Virus record (IMG/VR): IMGVR_UViG_3300048834_000134
Coordinates: 1-35,953 of that record
Reading direction: 5' to 3' (one strand)
DNA length: 35,953 nucleotides
Origin: a virus
Part shown: piece after piece, positions 7,424 through 14,084 of the stretch
Layout of the letters: each line of letters opens with the position of its first letter
Position numbering within the stretch: position 1 is the stretch's first letter
Notes under the pieces: model-generated
Databases searched by the model: none
What the model was told of the DNA's origin: nothing
The model's input: the letters and a program-made list of their open reading frames with translations, nothing else
Made by a program: the position numbers and the translations under genes

Positions 7424-9761
7424 CGGACACTATTTTTTTTATTTCCTCTTTATTTGTTTTATAAGTGATATACCTTGCTCCTAAAGCACTACCTGATATT
7501 ACCTCATATCCCATGTGTTCACCGTATTTCTCTAGCCATTGAGTAAATCTTTTTCTTGAAAGGAATTTTTTGAAATCGGGGTAGTCATTTATAAATTCTT
7601 CAAACTTATCCGACTTGTAAAGTATAGTGTTTGTTTGAAGGGGCTTATCCTCCGTCCATTGATAAAAATCGTAAGTAGTTTTTGCGATAAATTGGCGAAC
7701 TTTTAAGTTGTTAAACTCGCTGCTAATTAAACCTTTTTTAATATAAATTTGAAGGCAAGAAATCATGTAAGAGTAAAAGCTATTAAATTCTTTTTCGTCC
7801 CATTCGTCAAATAGCAACCTACCGAAGTCATCAACAGGAGTACGTTGCTTAGTGTAGTGTTGTGCAAATTCTATCTCCCACTTTCTGCGGTCAAAACTAT
7901 TGCCATCGCCTGATATTGCGTAGTTTGTAGTGATTAAAATCTTTGGGCTTTTTGAAATAGGAATTTTAATCGCATCTTTATTTTTCTTTTCTAAAGTAAT
8001 ACCCTCTGTTACTATTGAGAATAAATTTTCAAAAGGAAAATTCTTAGGCACGTCATCAAAGGCTATCATCTGCGTATCGGCAGATACGGTTTGGTAAGGA
8101 AATGACTTTCTGAAATCAAAAGACTTGCCATCTATTATTGATATTCTTTTCATTCGAGATATAGCATTTATAAAAATACCCTTACCAGTACCGCCGTTTG
8201 GATTTTCGCTAATTAGTTCGTCATTAATTATTACCGCTACGTTGTTACTTGCATTTTTATAAGAAGAAAGTAAATAGCCTATTGTACTTTTTATTGAGTC
8301 TTCTTTGGCTTCGTCTTTTCCTGAAATATTATAAATAAATTTCTTATAATCACAATCTATTTGCGATGTCGAGTAGTCCGCATCTATTATGTGTTTTTTC
8401 CAAACGAAGCCGTCTAGGTCTATGTAGTCAATTTTTTTTATTTCTTTCTTTGAAACCTCAACTGCACAATTTCTGAAATATAAATAGCATACATCTTTAG
8501 TATCGTTCTTAAATATTACAGAGGTAGAATCAAGGGTGTTTAGTATGTCATCTTTAAAATACTTGGGCTGGTTAGTCATGTATTGATACACATTAATAGC
8601 ACCTTGCTCAAGTAAGTAATTCAAAACAAAATCTTTTACTTTTACTTCTGTTGTATTGTCTATTAAATTATTTTCTATTCTTATAAAAATAAACGATTCG
8701 CTACCTTCGGGGTAGAACTTAAAGAAGCCGTTTTGTTGAAGCCAAAGTTTATATTTTAAATTATCAATAGAAATTTTATCATTTTTATTTACAAACCAAA
8801 AAACGTCTATTGAGTTTTTTTGTGCAATTTCTTCAATATTTTTTTTGGGGATGGAAGGAAATATTTTTACTATTTCATCACTACTCTTTCCACTCCTTAC
8901 CTCTTTTTTTACTTGACTTATTTTTGCTGTATCTTCAAAATATTTAGTTCCGTGCTTTTGTGTACGAGAGTAAGCAGAGCGTATTATTTTATTTATTTCT
9001 TTTTCTGTAAAATCCTTTTCAATAAAACGAGATAAAAAATATTCAGCATTGCTAATCGGCACACCATATTCATTAAAAGAAGATGCTAATATAAATAGGT
9101 TGCTAGCACGTTGCCCTTCTTGCATCGGGAACTTTTGAAACCACTTATAAAGTCTATTTATTATTTCTTGTATGTCATCTAATATTACTAATGGTTGTTT
9201 TTCTACAAATGAAAATCCTTCCTCCTCTTGTATATCTTCAAATACTTTTGAGTTTTCATTTATAAAAATGTCGGGGTCGTAAGACTCATAGCACACCCTA
9301 CTAATATTACTACATTGCTTATCGAAGTTTTCAGAGTTGTAATATTTATCTAAAGCATTAAAGTATCCTTTATGATTTTCTTTTATTGGTGGAATCTTTA
9401 CAAGGACTTTTATTCCGTTGCCTGATGGGCTTTTGAAAACGGCAAAAGAATATTCATCTTTGATAAATCTATTTATATCTTCTTTTAGTAAAGAAGAAGT
9501 AGTATAGTTATCAAAGTCTAAGCATATAAGCCCAGAGTGTGCTTTTATAGAGGTATCTTCTCTGTTTGCAAATATACCACTAAAAATAATAGCTGGTAAT
9601 TTTTCTTTTAATTTATTTCTCTCCTCTTTGTTTGCCTCGCTTCTTATCCTTTCGACAAGCTCCTTACTCTTGCCCTCCTTTATCCTTTGAAGGATAAAGT
9701 TAACATCCTTATGAAAAGGAGTAGATATTTCAAATAGGTTTTTATAAATAGTACAAATCAT
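7407..9761 (-). CDS. VirE_N/primase-type N-terminus fused to SF3-like helicase
   Basis: The main replication protein, 784 residues. Residues ~1-170 match the BT4734/VirE_N type (HSGLICLDFDNY with Asp82/Asp84, then FKSPSGNGIKVLVKI at 109-123), seen as archaeo-eukaryotic-type primase modules. A PriCT-like helical segment follows at ~190-270 (EGQRASNLFILASSFNEYG). The C-terminal part is a D5/SF3-like helicase: Walker A ENPNGGTGKG (519-528), Walker B MIAFDD (565-570) and a sensor-like PKILITTNYA. No DNA polymerase is present in the window, so it presumably primes and unwinds for the host polymerase. An unusually long structured leader precedes it. It ends 17 nt inside the next helicase gene. Confidence 0.9.
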   Translation of the reverse strand: MICTIYKNLFEISTPFHKDVNFILQRIKEGKSKELVERIRSEANKEERNKLKEKLPAIIFSGIFANREDTSIKAHSGLICLDFDNYTTSSLLKEDINRFIKDEYSFAVFKSPSGNGIKVLVKIPPIKENHKGYFNALDKYYNSENFDKQCSNISRVCYESYDPDIFINENSKVFEDIQEEEGFSFVEKQPLVILDDIQEIINRLYKWFQKFPMQEGQRASNLFILASSFNEYGVPISNAEYFLSRFIEKDFTEKEINKIIRSAYSRTQKHGTKYFEDTAKISQVKKEVRSGKSSDEIVKIFPSIPKKNIEEIAQKNSIDVFWFVNKNDKISIDNLKYKLWLQQNGFFKFYPEGSESFIFIRIENNLIDNTTEVKVKDFVLNYLLEQGAINVYQYMTNQPKYFKDDILNTLDSTSVIFKNDTKDVCYLYFRNCAVEVSKKEIKKIDYIDLDGFVWKKHIIDADYSTSQIDCDYKKFIYNISGKDEAKEDSIKSTIGYLLSSYKNASNNVAVIINDELISENPNGGTGKGIFINAISRMKRISIIDGKSFDFRKSFPYQTVSADTQMIAFDDVPKNFPFENLFSIVTEGITLEKKNKDAIKIPISKSPKILITTNYAISGDGNSFDRRKWEIEFAQHYTKQRTPVDDFGRLLFDEWDEKEFNSFYSYMISCLQIYIKKGLISSEFNNLKVRQFIAKTTYDFYQWTEDKPLQTNTILYKSDKFEEFINDYPDFKKFLSRKRFTQWLEKYGEHMGYEVISGSALGARYITYKTNKEEIKKIVSDDAPF

Positions 9762-9883
9762 AATTAGTTAGGTTGCCCCCTCGAACCTTGCAGGATTTCA
9801 CAACCGACCAAGGAGGAACGAAGGCTCTTAGGGGCAATATTTAAAATAAGATTAATTGACTTTTCATTGGTCGGTTATTTTAT
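9762..9883 (-). promoter_or_regulatory. Structured 5' leader of the primase-helicase mRNA (pseudoknot-capable)
   Basis: Read on the minus strand, this ~120-nt leader contains two perfect inverted repeats that interleave. AACCGACCAA (9876-9867) pairs with TTGGTCGGTT (9811-9802), and TTGCCCC (9837-9831) pairs with GGGGCAA (9779-9773). The order arm1, arm2, arm1', arm2' is a pseudoknot topology, not nested hairpins. A promoter lies just upstream (9890-9922), so the element would be transcribed. No start codon or gene fits here. A cis-regulatory RNA is the simplest reading; I do not recognise a known riboswitch. Confidence 0.55.
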
Positions 9884-9889
9884 AGGCTG

Positions 9890-9922
9890 CAAATATAATC
9901 CAAATAATTTAAGAAGTCAATA
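9890..9922 (-). promoter_or_regulatory. Bacteroidetes-type promoter for the replication operon
   Basis: On the minus strand: TATTG (9922-9918), 20-nt spacer, TATATTTG (9897-9890). This matches the TAnnTTTG -7 box exactly and has a TTG-containing -33 box at an accepted spacing. Transcription would start near 9883, giving the ~120-nt leader of the primase-helicase gene. Confidence 0.65.
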
Positions 9923-9931
9923 AAAAAAATA

Positions 9932-10471
9932 TTATTTTTTATAAAAAATACGCCTTCCGTTTCGATTCATTTGATAATAATTATTCTTATATAAAATCAT
10001 TGCTATTTTTTTAAGAGATATTCTTACATTATTATTATTAAAGATAAAATCAGACAACCACTGTGATGTTATTGGTTCTTCCAAATCCTTTATTGCAGAT
10101 AAAATTATTTCAGAAAAATATTCATTACTTAATATTGATTCTTTTTTTTTCAGAAATGACTTTGAGTTATTTTTTTTGGGTCTCATTATTCCTTTATAAT
10201 TCCCAAGCGGATTAAAAATATTTATCATTAAATATTCATAATACAACAAATCAGATTTCTCGCAAGTCATTATCGTCTTAAAATACAGATTATCAAAACC
10301 TACTTCATTGCAATACTTTGTGAGCAATTTGCTTTCATGCGTTTTGTTTTTTAAAGCATTAAAGTGATATAAAAATCTTTTCTCCATGTCCGAGGAGCTT
10401 CCTATGTATAGGAATCGGTTCAGGTTGTCGCATATAGCATACACCCCTGACTTGTATTCGTTTTTTTTCAT
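9932..10471 (-). CDS. GIY-YIG endonuclease (possibly homing type)
   Basis: 179 residues from the chosen start. The N-terminal domain has SGVYAICDNLNRFLYIGSS (GVY at 9-11, YIG at 22-24), an Arg at 32 (EKRF), a Glu in the YEYLMINIFNPLGN motif (~79) and the Asn after it: a complete GIY-YIG core. The C-terminal ~80 residues are basic and helical and probably bind DNA. ATG at 10471 is preferred over ATG at 10498 because the promoter boxes (10476-10506) overlap the upstream start; this would make the transcript nearly leaderless. It stands alone between a terminator/repeat region and the replication operon, as expected of a free-standing mobile endonuclease. Confidence 0.87.
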   Translation of the reverse strand: MKKNEYKSGVYAICDNLNRFLYIGSSSDMEKRFLYHFNALKNKTHESKLLTKYCNEVGFDNLYFKTIMTCEKSDLLYYEYLMINIFNPLGNYKGIMRPKKNNSKSFLKKKESILSNEYFSEIILSAIKDLEEPITSQWLSDFIFNNNNVRISLKKIAMILYKNNYYQMNRNGRRIFYKK

Positions 10472-10475
10472 TACA

Positions 10476-10506
10476 CAAAAATATAAAATAATACACATTT
10501 AACAAA
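10476..10506 (-). promoter_or_regulatory. Promoter of the GIY-YIG gene (leaderless configuration)
   Basis: On the minus strand: TTTG (10506-10503), 19-nt spacer, TATTTTTG (10483-10476), then four bases and ATG at 10471. Both boxes fit the Bacteroidetes TTTG / TAnnTTTG consensus. The start of transcription would fall at or beside the ATG. Confidence 0.68.
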
Positions 10507-10548
10507 ATTATATGTATTATTAAATGTGTAAAACGGATTGCTTTTAAC

Positions 10549-10699
10549 AAGTGTATGCAATCTATCCTTACTGCCACTAATGATACAGCGTTTTGCATAC
10601 ACTTATACGGTTTATTCTGAAAAATTTTTAAAAAAAGTACACCACCCATTTTAATAGGCTTACATATCGGGGCAACAAAGTGTATAAGTGTATGCAAAA
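10549..10699. repeat. Three copies of a 12-bp repeat, two forming an 18-bp inverted repeat
   Basis: AAGTGTATGCAA occurs at 10549-10560 and 10686-10697 and, inverted, at 10593-10604. The second and third copies extend to a perfect 18-bp inverted repeat, TTTTGCATACACTTATAC (10591-10608) and its complement (10682-10699), with 73 bp between. The surrounding 10499-10745 region has no convincing gene; apparent frames here overlap the endonuclease out of phase. Candidates are an origin with iterons, an operator array, or the endonuclease's recognition region. Confidence 0.7.
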
Positions 10700-10725
10700 A
10701 AAAGCCCCTGCAAATGCAAGGGCTT
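10696..10725 (-). terminator. Rho-independent terminator of the minus-strand early genes
   Basis: On the minus strand AAGCCC-T-TGC / GCA-G-GGGCTT forms a stem (arms 10725-10720 and 10707-10702, extended by the inner TGC/GCA pairs) with an ATTT loop, followed directly by eight T residues (10703-10696). It follows the stop of the 78-residue gene by about 20 bases. Confidence 0.88.
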
Positions 10726-10745
10726 GAAAGTTAGGGATTTAGGTT

Positions 10746-10982
10746 TTAGTTTAAAAATATAAATTCGTTAACAATAAAATTATCTTTTTCCAAATCAAAA
10801 ACTTGAACGGTAACGGGTAGCCTACCTTCGTCAAGGGCTACACTCTCTACCCTTACTGTTTTAAGGCTTGTAGCCTTTATCAATATTCCGCTATCAGAAT
10901 ACTCATAACATCTGTCGGCAAATCTTACCGTAATATTTCCGTAATCGAAAATATTTTTTAATGCGTGTTTTGTGTTTATCAT
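10746..10982 (-). CDS. Hypothetical protein (78 aa)
   Basis: I do not recognise this family. The sequence alternates hydrophobic and polar residues (ITVRFADRCYEYSDSGILIKA, TVRVESVALDEGRLPVTVQVF), suggesting a small all-beta domain. It is the last gene of the minus-strand early operon and is followed by a strong terminator. The ATG at 10982 is the only reasonable start. A short direct repeat (ATGTT) lies at the start codon region. Confidence 0.7.
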   Translation of the reverse strand: MINTKHALKNIFDYGNITVRFADRCYEYSDSGILIKATSLKTVRVESVALDEGRLPVTVQVFDLEKDNFIVNEFIFLN

Positions 10983-10998
10983 GTTATGTTATGTTATT

Positions 10999-11187
10999 TT
11001 ATTTTTTATTAAATAAATTCCACCCTATATTATTAGAACATTCATTCACACATTTTGATGATACTTCGTTTAGAAAGTTCACCTCCTCTTGTGTGAAGCC
11101 TTGCGAAGTATCAAAGTACCCCAATGTATCTTTTATATTTGCAATAATTTTTATAAAATCTTCTTTTGTTAATTTTTTTATTTCCAT
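10999..11187 (-). CDS. Hypothetical protein (62 aa)
   Basis: A small, mostly helical protein (KLTKEDFIKIIANIKDTLGYF, then FTQEEVNFLNEVSSKC) with no recognised domain. It lies between two other small minus-strand genes with short gaps, consistent with an operon of accessory early proteins. The upstream gap to the zinc-ribbon gene is only six bases. Confidence 0.68.
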   Translation of the reverse strand: MEIKKLTKEDFIKIIANIKDTLGYFDTSQGFTQEEVNFLNEVSSKCVNECSNNIGWNLFNKK

Positions 11188-11193
11188 TTTTTT

Positions 11194-11445
11194 TTATTTT
11201 ATTTTTTTATAATTAGTTAAAAAATTATCTACCAAGTACCAGTACTTTTCTTCTTTTAAATCAATAGTTTCTAAAATGCTTTCCATGCGTGAAGCCTTAA
11301 CCTCATGTTCACACCTCTCGCAATAGTCGCTACCCTTAGAGGCAGTAGCATCGCAGTTTAGGCAGTCTTTTTTTATGTCGCCTCTGAATTTTGGTGAGGC
11401 TTCGTGTGAGCCGTCATCGCGGTCGATTAAATAATTACCTGTCAT
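11194..11445 (-). CDS. Small zinc-ribbon protein (83 aa)
   Basis: The central DCLNCDATASKGSDYCERCEHE carries two CxxC pairs 13 residues apart, a treble-clef or zinc-ribbon arrangement. The N-terminus is polar and the C-terminus helical (MESILETIDLKEEKYWYLVDNFL). Such proteins in phages may bind nucleic acid or host factors; the specific role is unknown. It is part of the minus-strand early operon. Confidence 0.72.
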   Translation of the reverse strand: MTGNYLIDRDDGSHEASPKFRGDIKKDCLNCDATASKGSDYCERCEHEVKASRMESILETIDLKEEKYWYLVDNFLTNYKKIK

Positions 11446-11502
11446 TTTAAATTATAAATTATTATCGTTTATAAAATCGCCAACTTCGCCAAGCACCATA
11501 CT

Positions 11503-11709
11503 TTAGCGGTCATTGCGGTTTACGTAATCTACACCGTAATATTCCTTGTAAAGAAACTTCGCATCTTCAGCCGCTTGTTTCCTTGTTTTTTTACACCCTG
11601 CATTCAGGTAATCATCTAATGTCAGCATAGCTCTTTCAATCAACGAAACGCTAACATTGGTTTTGCGTAATGCCTTCTTTGGTGCTTGTTTTGAACGGTC
11701 GTTTTTCAT
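11503..11709 (-). CDS. Hypothetical protein (68 aa), basic
   Basis: The N-terminus is lysine/arginine-rich (MKNDRSKQAPKKALRK), followed by helical sequence (SVSLIERAMLTLDDYLNAG, KKTRKQAAEDAKFLYKEYY). This fits a small DNA- or RNA-associated protein but no family is recognised. It is the first gene after a ~200-nt gene-free stretch that looks like structured RNA, which may control its translation. Confidence 0.65.
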   Translation of the reverse strand: MKNDRSKQAPKKALRKTNVSVSLIERAMLTLDDYLNAGCKKTRKQAAEDAKFLYKEYYGVDYVNRNDR

Positions 11710-11913
11710 ATATTTTAAGTTTTAAAATTAACAGCGTTACCCTCGGCAATAATAGTGAGAGTGGTAGGCTTACATTTGCAGTTTTCGAGGCTCTATCGGA
11801 CACCTCTCATCTCACTTGCAAAATGCTACATTTACCACCGATGACTGGTTGCTTTTCTGCCACTCTCAATAATTTACGAGTACCCGCCCCGAAGGGCTAA
11901 GGCACTCGGATTT
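11710..11913 (-). ncRNA. Candidate structured RNA / leader between small early genes
   Basis: No gene fits on the minus strand for about 200 nt, in a genome that otherwise packs genes within a few bases. As minus-strand RNA it starts with CGAGT/ACTCG (11908-11904 with 11881-11877) enclosing GCCC-UUCG-GGGC, a classic stable tetraloop in this orientation only. It then has an 8-bp long-range stem GAGAGUGG/CCACUCUC (11867-11860 with 11764-11757). That stem competes with GUGGUA/UACCAC (11839-11834 with 11766-11761). This could be a leader RNA or independent ncRNA. I could not assign it to a known family. Confidence 0.5.
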
Positions 11914-12060
11914 TTAGTTATCTATTTCTAATGCTTTAAAATAGCCGTAATAATAACATCCATACTCATTGATGTCATTTTCCCACATTGATGGCACAGC
12001 TTTTAAAAAAGCATCTTTTGTTATCGGCATACTGTTGTAAAAATAGTTGTAAGTTTTCAT
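11914..12060 (-). CDS. Small protein (48 aa), aromatic-rich
   Basis: ATG at 12060 to TAA at 11914. The sequence MKTYNYFYNSMPITKDAF ... VPSMWENDINEYGCYYYGY is rich in Tyr, Asn and Trp and looks like short proteins found repeatedly in Bacteroidetes phage early regions (recognised by general resemblance, not checked). It sits 12 bases downstream of the neighbouring gene in the same direction. Function unknown. Confidence 0.62.
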   Translation of the reverse strand: MKTYNYFYNSMPITKDAFLKAVPSMWENDINEYGCYYYGYFKALEIDN

Positions 12061-12072
12061 GGCTTATTTTTT

Positions 12073-12366
12073 TTAGTATAATAATTTTTTTTGATTTTCT
12101 AAATTTTCAGCAAACACATCTTGAGCTTTTACATTTTCTTTCATTAGCTTAGAAATACTTTCCTCATTTTTTGACATTTCAAAAGCACCTCTTTCTTTTG
12201 CAGATGCTGTTATTTTTGCAACACCTATTTTAGTAGCTTCTTTTGAGGCTAAATATTCATTTTCAGTAACAATAACACCTTTTCCTTTGGCTTGCATAGA
12301 TATTGCTATTTTCTGATCTATCTTGCTTATTGCGCCGTTTCTGTTGTTTTTAAAGTAAAATTCCAT
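12073..12366 (-). CDS. Hypothetical protein (97 aa), first gene of the minus early operon
   Basis: An alanine/lysine-rich, helical protein (KIGVAKITASAKERGAFEM, KLMKENVKAQDVFAENL) with no recognised domain. ATG at 12366 is chosen; the frame stays open to a TTG at 12402, but that codon lies inside the -7 promoter box. The promoter at 12400-12431 gives a leader of about 28 nt. As the first early gene it may act on host or phage regulation. Confidence 0.68.
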   Translation of the reverse strand: MEFYFKNNRNGAISKIDQKIAISMQAKGKGVIVTENEYLASKEATKIGVAKITASAKERGAFEMSKNEESISKLMKENVKAQDVFAENLENQKKLLY

Positions 12367-12399
12367 AATTTGCGAGGTTTTAGTTATTAATTTATATGA

Positions 12400-12431
12400 C
12401 AAATATACGAATGTTTTTTTTAAATAGCAAA
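12400..12431 (-). promoter_or_regulatory. Strong promoter for minus-strand early operon
   Basis: On the minus strand: TTTG (12431-12428), 20-nt spacer, TATATTTG (12407-12400). Both boxes match the Bacteroidetes consensus. It fires away from the plus-strand promoter at 12478-12508. Confidence 0.75.
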
Positions 12432-12450
12432 TATTTTTACATATATTTTA

Positions 12451-12468
12451 TTAACAAAATATTGTTAA
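12451..12468. promoter_or_regulatory. Candidate operator between divergent promoters
   Basis: TTAACAA-AATA-TTGTTAA is a perfect 7+7 inverted repeat placed between the -33 boxes of the two divergent early promoters. A dimeric repressor or activator binding here could control both. The ten bases TTAACAAAAT recur at 10499-10508, at the -33 region of the GIY-YIG promoter. Confidence 0.5.
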
Positions 12469-12477
12469 TATCATTTT

Positions 12478-12508
12478 ATTGATAATTAAAATATTTGCAT
12501 TATATTTG
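12478..12508 (+). promoter_or_regulatory. Promoter for plus-strand early operon
   Basis: ATTG (12478-12481), 19-nt spacer, TATATTTG (12501-12508). The -7 box is an exact TAnnTTTG match; the -33 box has TTG. Transcription would begin around 12515, only about nine bases before the ATG at 12524. Confidence 0.68.
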
Positions 12509-12523
12509 CACAAACATTTAACT

Positions 12524-12745
12524 ATGCGACAAAAAAAACAAGATGTAATGGAGTTAAAGCGAAGGATGCGAATAGTAGCCTCGCAATTTCCATTTAAAGA
12601 CTATACCGCTGTATATCAATACGAGTATGGTATATTAACGGATAAAGAAAAAGACCGTGTGTATAAGTGCTACAATGGCATAATAGCCGATGCCGATATA
12701 ACTGCGCGTTTTGAAAGGTTAATAGAAAATTTTAAAAACGGTTAA
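12524..12745 (+). CDS. Hypothetical protein (73 aa), first gene of plus early operon
   Basis: A basic, helical protein (MRQKKQDVMELKRRMRIVA, then YEYGILTDKEKDRVYKCYNG) of unknown family. ATG at 12524 is chosen; an upstream TTG at 12479 would put the promoter inside the gene. It ends one base before the next ATG. The basic N-terminus would fit a nucleic-acid-binding role, but this is inference. Confidence 0.7.
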   Translation: MRQKKQDVMELKRRMRIVASQFPFKDYTAVYQYEYGILTDKEKDRVYKCYNGIIADADITARFERLIENFKNG

Positions 12746-12746
12746 C

Positions 12747-12962
12747 ATGAACGAAAACACAAAAGCGATATTGCATTTTGCTTTAATGTCAATTGCAATA
12801 CTATCATTCGCCATCTTATCAGGGCTTCAAGATGCGGAATTAAAACGCAAAGACGAATATATAAAGTGCCTACGTGAGCAAGTAGCTAAAAGGGATAGTG
12901 TTAATGCAGCGAACAAAAAATTGATAAAAGAATTTAAAGAATTTAAAAATGAAAATAACTAA
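12747..12962 (+). CDS. Small single-span membrane protein (71 aa)
   Basis: Residues ~8-27 (ILHFALMSIAILSFAILSGL) form one transmembrane helix; the rest is a charged coiled-coil-like tail (DAELKRKDEYIKCLREQVA). No family recognised. It overlaps the next gene by 14 nt. Confidence 0.72.
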   Translation: MNENTKAILHFALMSIAILSFAILSGLQDAELKRKDEYIKCLREQVAKRDSVNAANKKLIKEFKEFKNENN

Positions 12963-13143
12963 ACAAAACCCCGAATACTACAAGAAGCCAAGCACTAAGC
13001 GAGTAGAGTGTGCTATGCTGTTAGAAAAGATATTGTTCAATTTAATCGAGCAAGAGAAATTTTGTTTGGATAACAATGAAAAATTTGAGCTAAGAAAAAA
13101 AACAGATGTAGCTCAATTTAATTACGAAAAATATTGTGCTTAA
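12949..13143 (+). CDS. Hypothetical protein (64 aa)
   Basis: A lysine- and glutamate-rich helical protein (VECAMLLEKILFNLIEQEKFCL) with three cysteines. It overlaps the membrane-protein gene by 14 nt and precedes the RHH-like gene by 29 nt, in a tight plus-strand operon. Function unknown. Confidence 0.66.
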   Translation: MKITKQNPEYYKKPSTKRVECAMLLEKILFNLIEQEKFCLDNNEKFELRKKTDVAQFNYEKYCA

Positions 13144-13172
13144 TAATTATAAACCAAAAACCAAAAACCAAA

Positions 13173-13337
13173 ATGAAAAAGAAAACAAAATCAAAAATTA
13201 AGGCTGCAAAGAAAACAGCTAAAAGGGCTACACGCTTAGAGATTAGCATAACGCCTAAAGTTAAAGCGCACCTTAAAAAAGAAGCTAAAAGAAAAAAAAT
13301 CACAGTAAGCAAATTAATTTTAACCAAACAATTTTAA
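13173..13337 (+). CDS. Ribbon-helix-helix-like small protein (54 aa)
   Basis: The N-terminus is very lysine-rich (MKKKTKSKIKAAKKTAKR). Then RLEISITPKVKAHLKKEAKR followed by ITVSKLI matches the ribbon-helix-helix plan (one strand, helix A, helix B). Such proteins bind operators as dimers, so it is a candidate for the 12451-12468 inverted repeat, but that link is inferred. ATG at 13173 is preferred to an upstream TTG at 13134, which would overlap the previous gene. Confidence 0.62.
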   Translation: MKKKTKSKIKAAKKTAKRATRLEISITPKVKAHLKKEAKRKKITVSKLILTKQF

Positions 13338-13347
13338 AACTAAAAAA

Positions 13348-13632
13348 ATGATAATAAGCGCATCAATTAATTTGTCAAAGATTGACAAGACAAAAATCAT
13401 CGAAGGTAAAAACGGAGCAAAATATTATAACATATCTGTCTTTGTAAAAGATGAAAAAGATAAATACGATAATGACGTTGCCGTTGCTACCTCGCAAAGC
13501 AAGGAGGAGCGAGCCTCAAAAGAAAAAACAAACTTCATAGGTAATGGACGTGTAGTCTATTTTGGAAAATTCGCAAAAACAAATAACGAAGAAAATAATT
13601 CAAATCAATCTACGGATGACCTTCCGTTTTAA
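13348..13632 (+). CDS. ssb: Single-stranded DNA-binding protein (SSB-like)
   Basis: 94 residues: a short OB-fold-like body (INLSKIDKTKIIEGKNGAKYY, NISVFVKDEKDKYDNDVAV, FIGNGRVVYFGKF), a glutamine/asparagine-rich linker, and the C-terminal acidic tail STDDLPF. The DDLPF ending is the SSB protein-interaction tip. It lies directly before an ERF annealing protein, the common phage recombination pairing. It is shorter than bacterial SSB, so I treat it as a reduced phage form. Confidence 0.82.
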   Translation: MIISASINLSKIDKTKIIEGKNGAKYYNISVFVKDEKDKYDNDVAVATSQSKEERASKEKTNFIGNGRVVYFGKFAKTNNEENNSNQSTDDLPF

Positions 13633-13643
13633 AAAAAACAAAT

Positions 13644-14084
13644 ATGGAAAATAAACTTTTAGAGTTTCAGAAAAAAATACAAGTGATAAAAAAGGATAGC
13701 AAAAATCCACACTTTAAAAACACTTACGCCTCACTAACACAAATACTTTCAGAGGTTAAGCCTATACTAAATGAATTAGGTTTAACCCTATTACAGCCTA
13801 TACATTCGGGAGAGGTGTTTACTGTTATTTTTGATAACGAAAAGAAAATTGCAGAGTCATCAATACCGCTTCCAACAATTTCAACACCGCAGCAGTTGGG
13901 TAGCGCAATTACTTACTTTCGTAGGTACTCTTTGGCTTCTTTATTAGCGTTGGAAATAGATGATGACGATGCTAATGCCACGCAACAAGTTTATGATACT
14001 GTTGAGAAAATAAAAGAGGCTTATAAGAATGGTAAAATCACAAAGGAACAAGCCACATTATTAAACGAAAAACTTTCTAAATAA
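13644..14084 (+). CDS. erf: ERF-family single-strand annealing protein
   Basis: A 146-residue recombinase that anneals complementary strands. The hallmark TPQQLGSAITYFRRYSLASL (81-100) followed by LALEIDDDDAN is the ERF signature (compare SPQ..GSA.TYARRYAL..LLG...DDDD). Also typical are KDSKNPHFKNTYASLTQI at 17-34 and the ELGLTLLQP strand. It is coupled to the next gene by an overlap of one base (TAATG) and follows the SSB-like gene. Confidence 0.93.
   Translation: MENKLLEFQKKIQVIKKDSKNPHFKNTYASLTQILSEVKPILNELGLTLLQPIHSGEVFTVIFDNEKKIAESSIPLPTISTPQQLGSAITYFRRYSLASLLALEIDDDDANATQQVYDTVEKIKEAYKNGKITKEQATLLNEKLSK

Noticed and set aside
10359-10697. 112-codon minus-strand frame overlapping the endonuclease gene and the repeat region
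   Set aside because: It covers the GIY-YIG core out of phase, runs through the promoter and repeats, and has no recognisable domain.
11670-11900. 76-codon plus-strand frame across the structured RNA region
   Set aside because: It begins inside a minus-strand gene, and the UUCG tetraloop hairpin favours minus-strand RNA.
11877-11915. Plus-strand reading of the CGAGT...ACTCG hairpin plus ATTTTT as a terminator
   Set aside because: No plus-strand gene precedes it, and the C-UUCG-G loop exists only on the minus-strand RNA.
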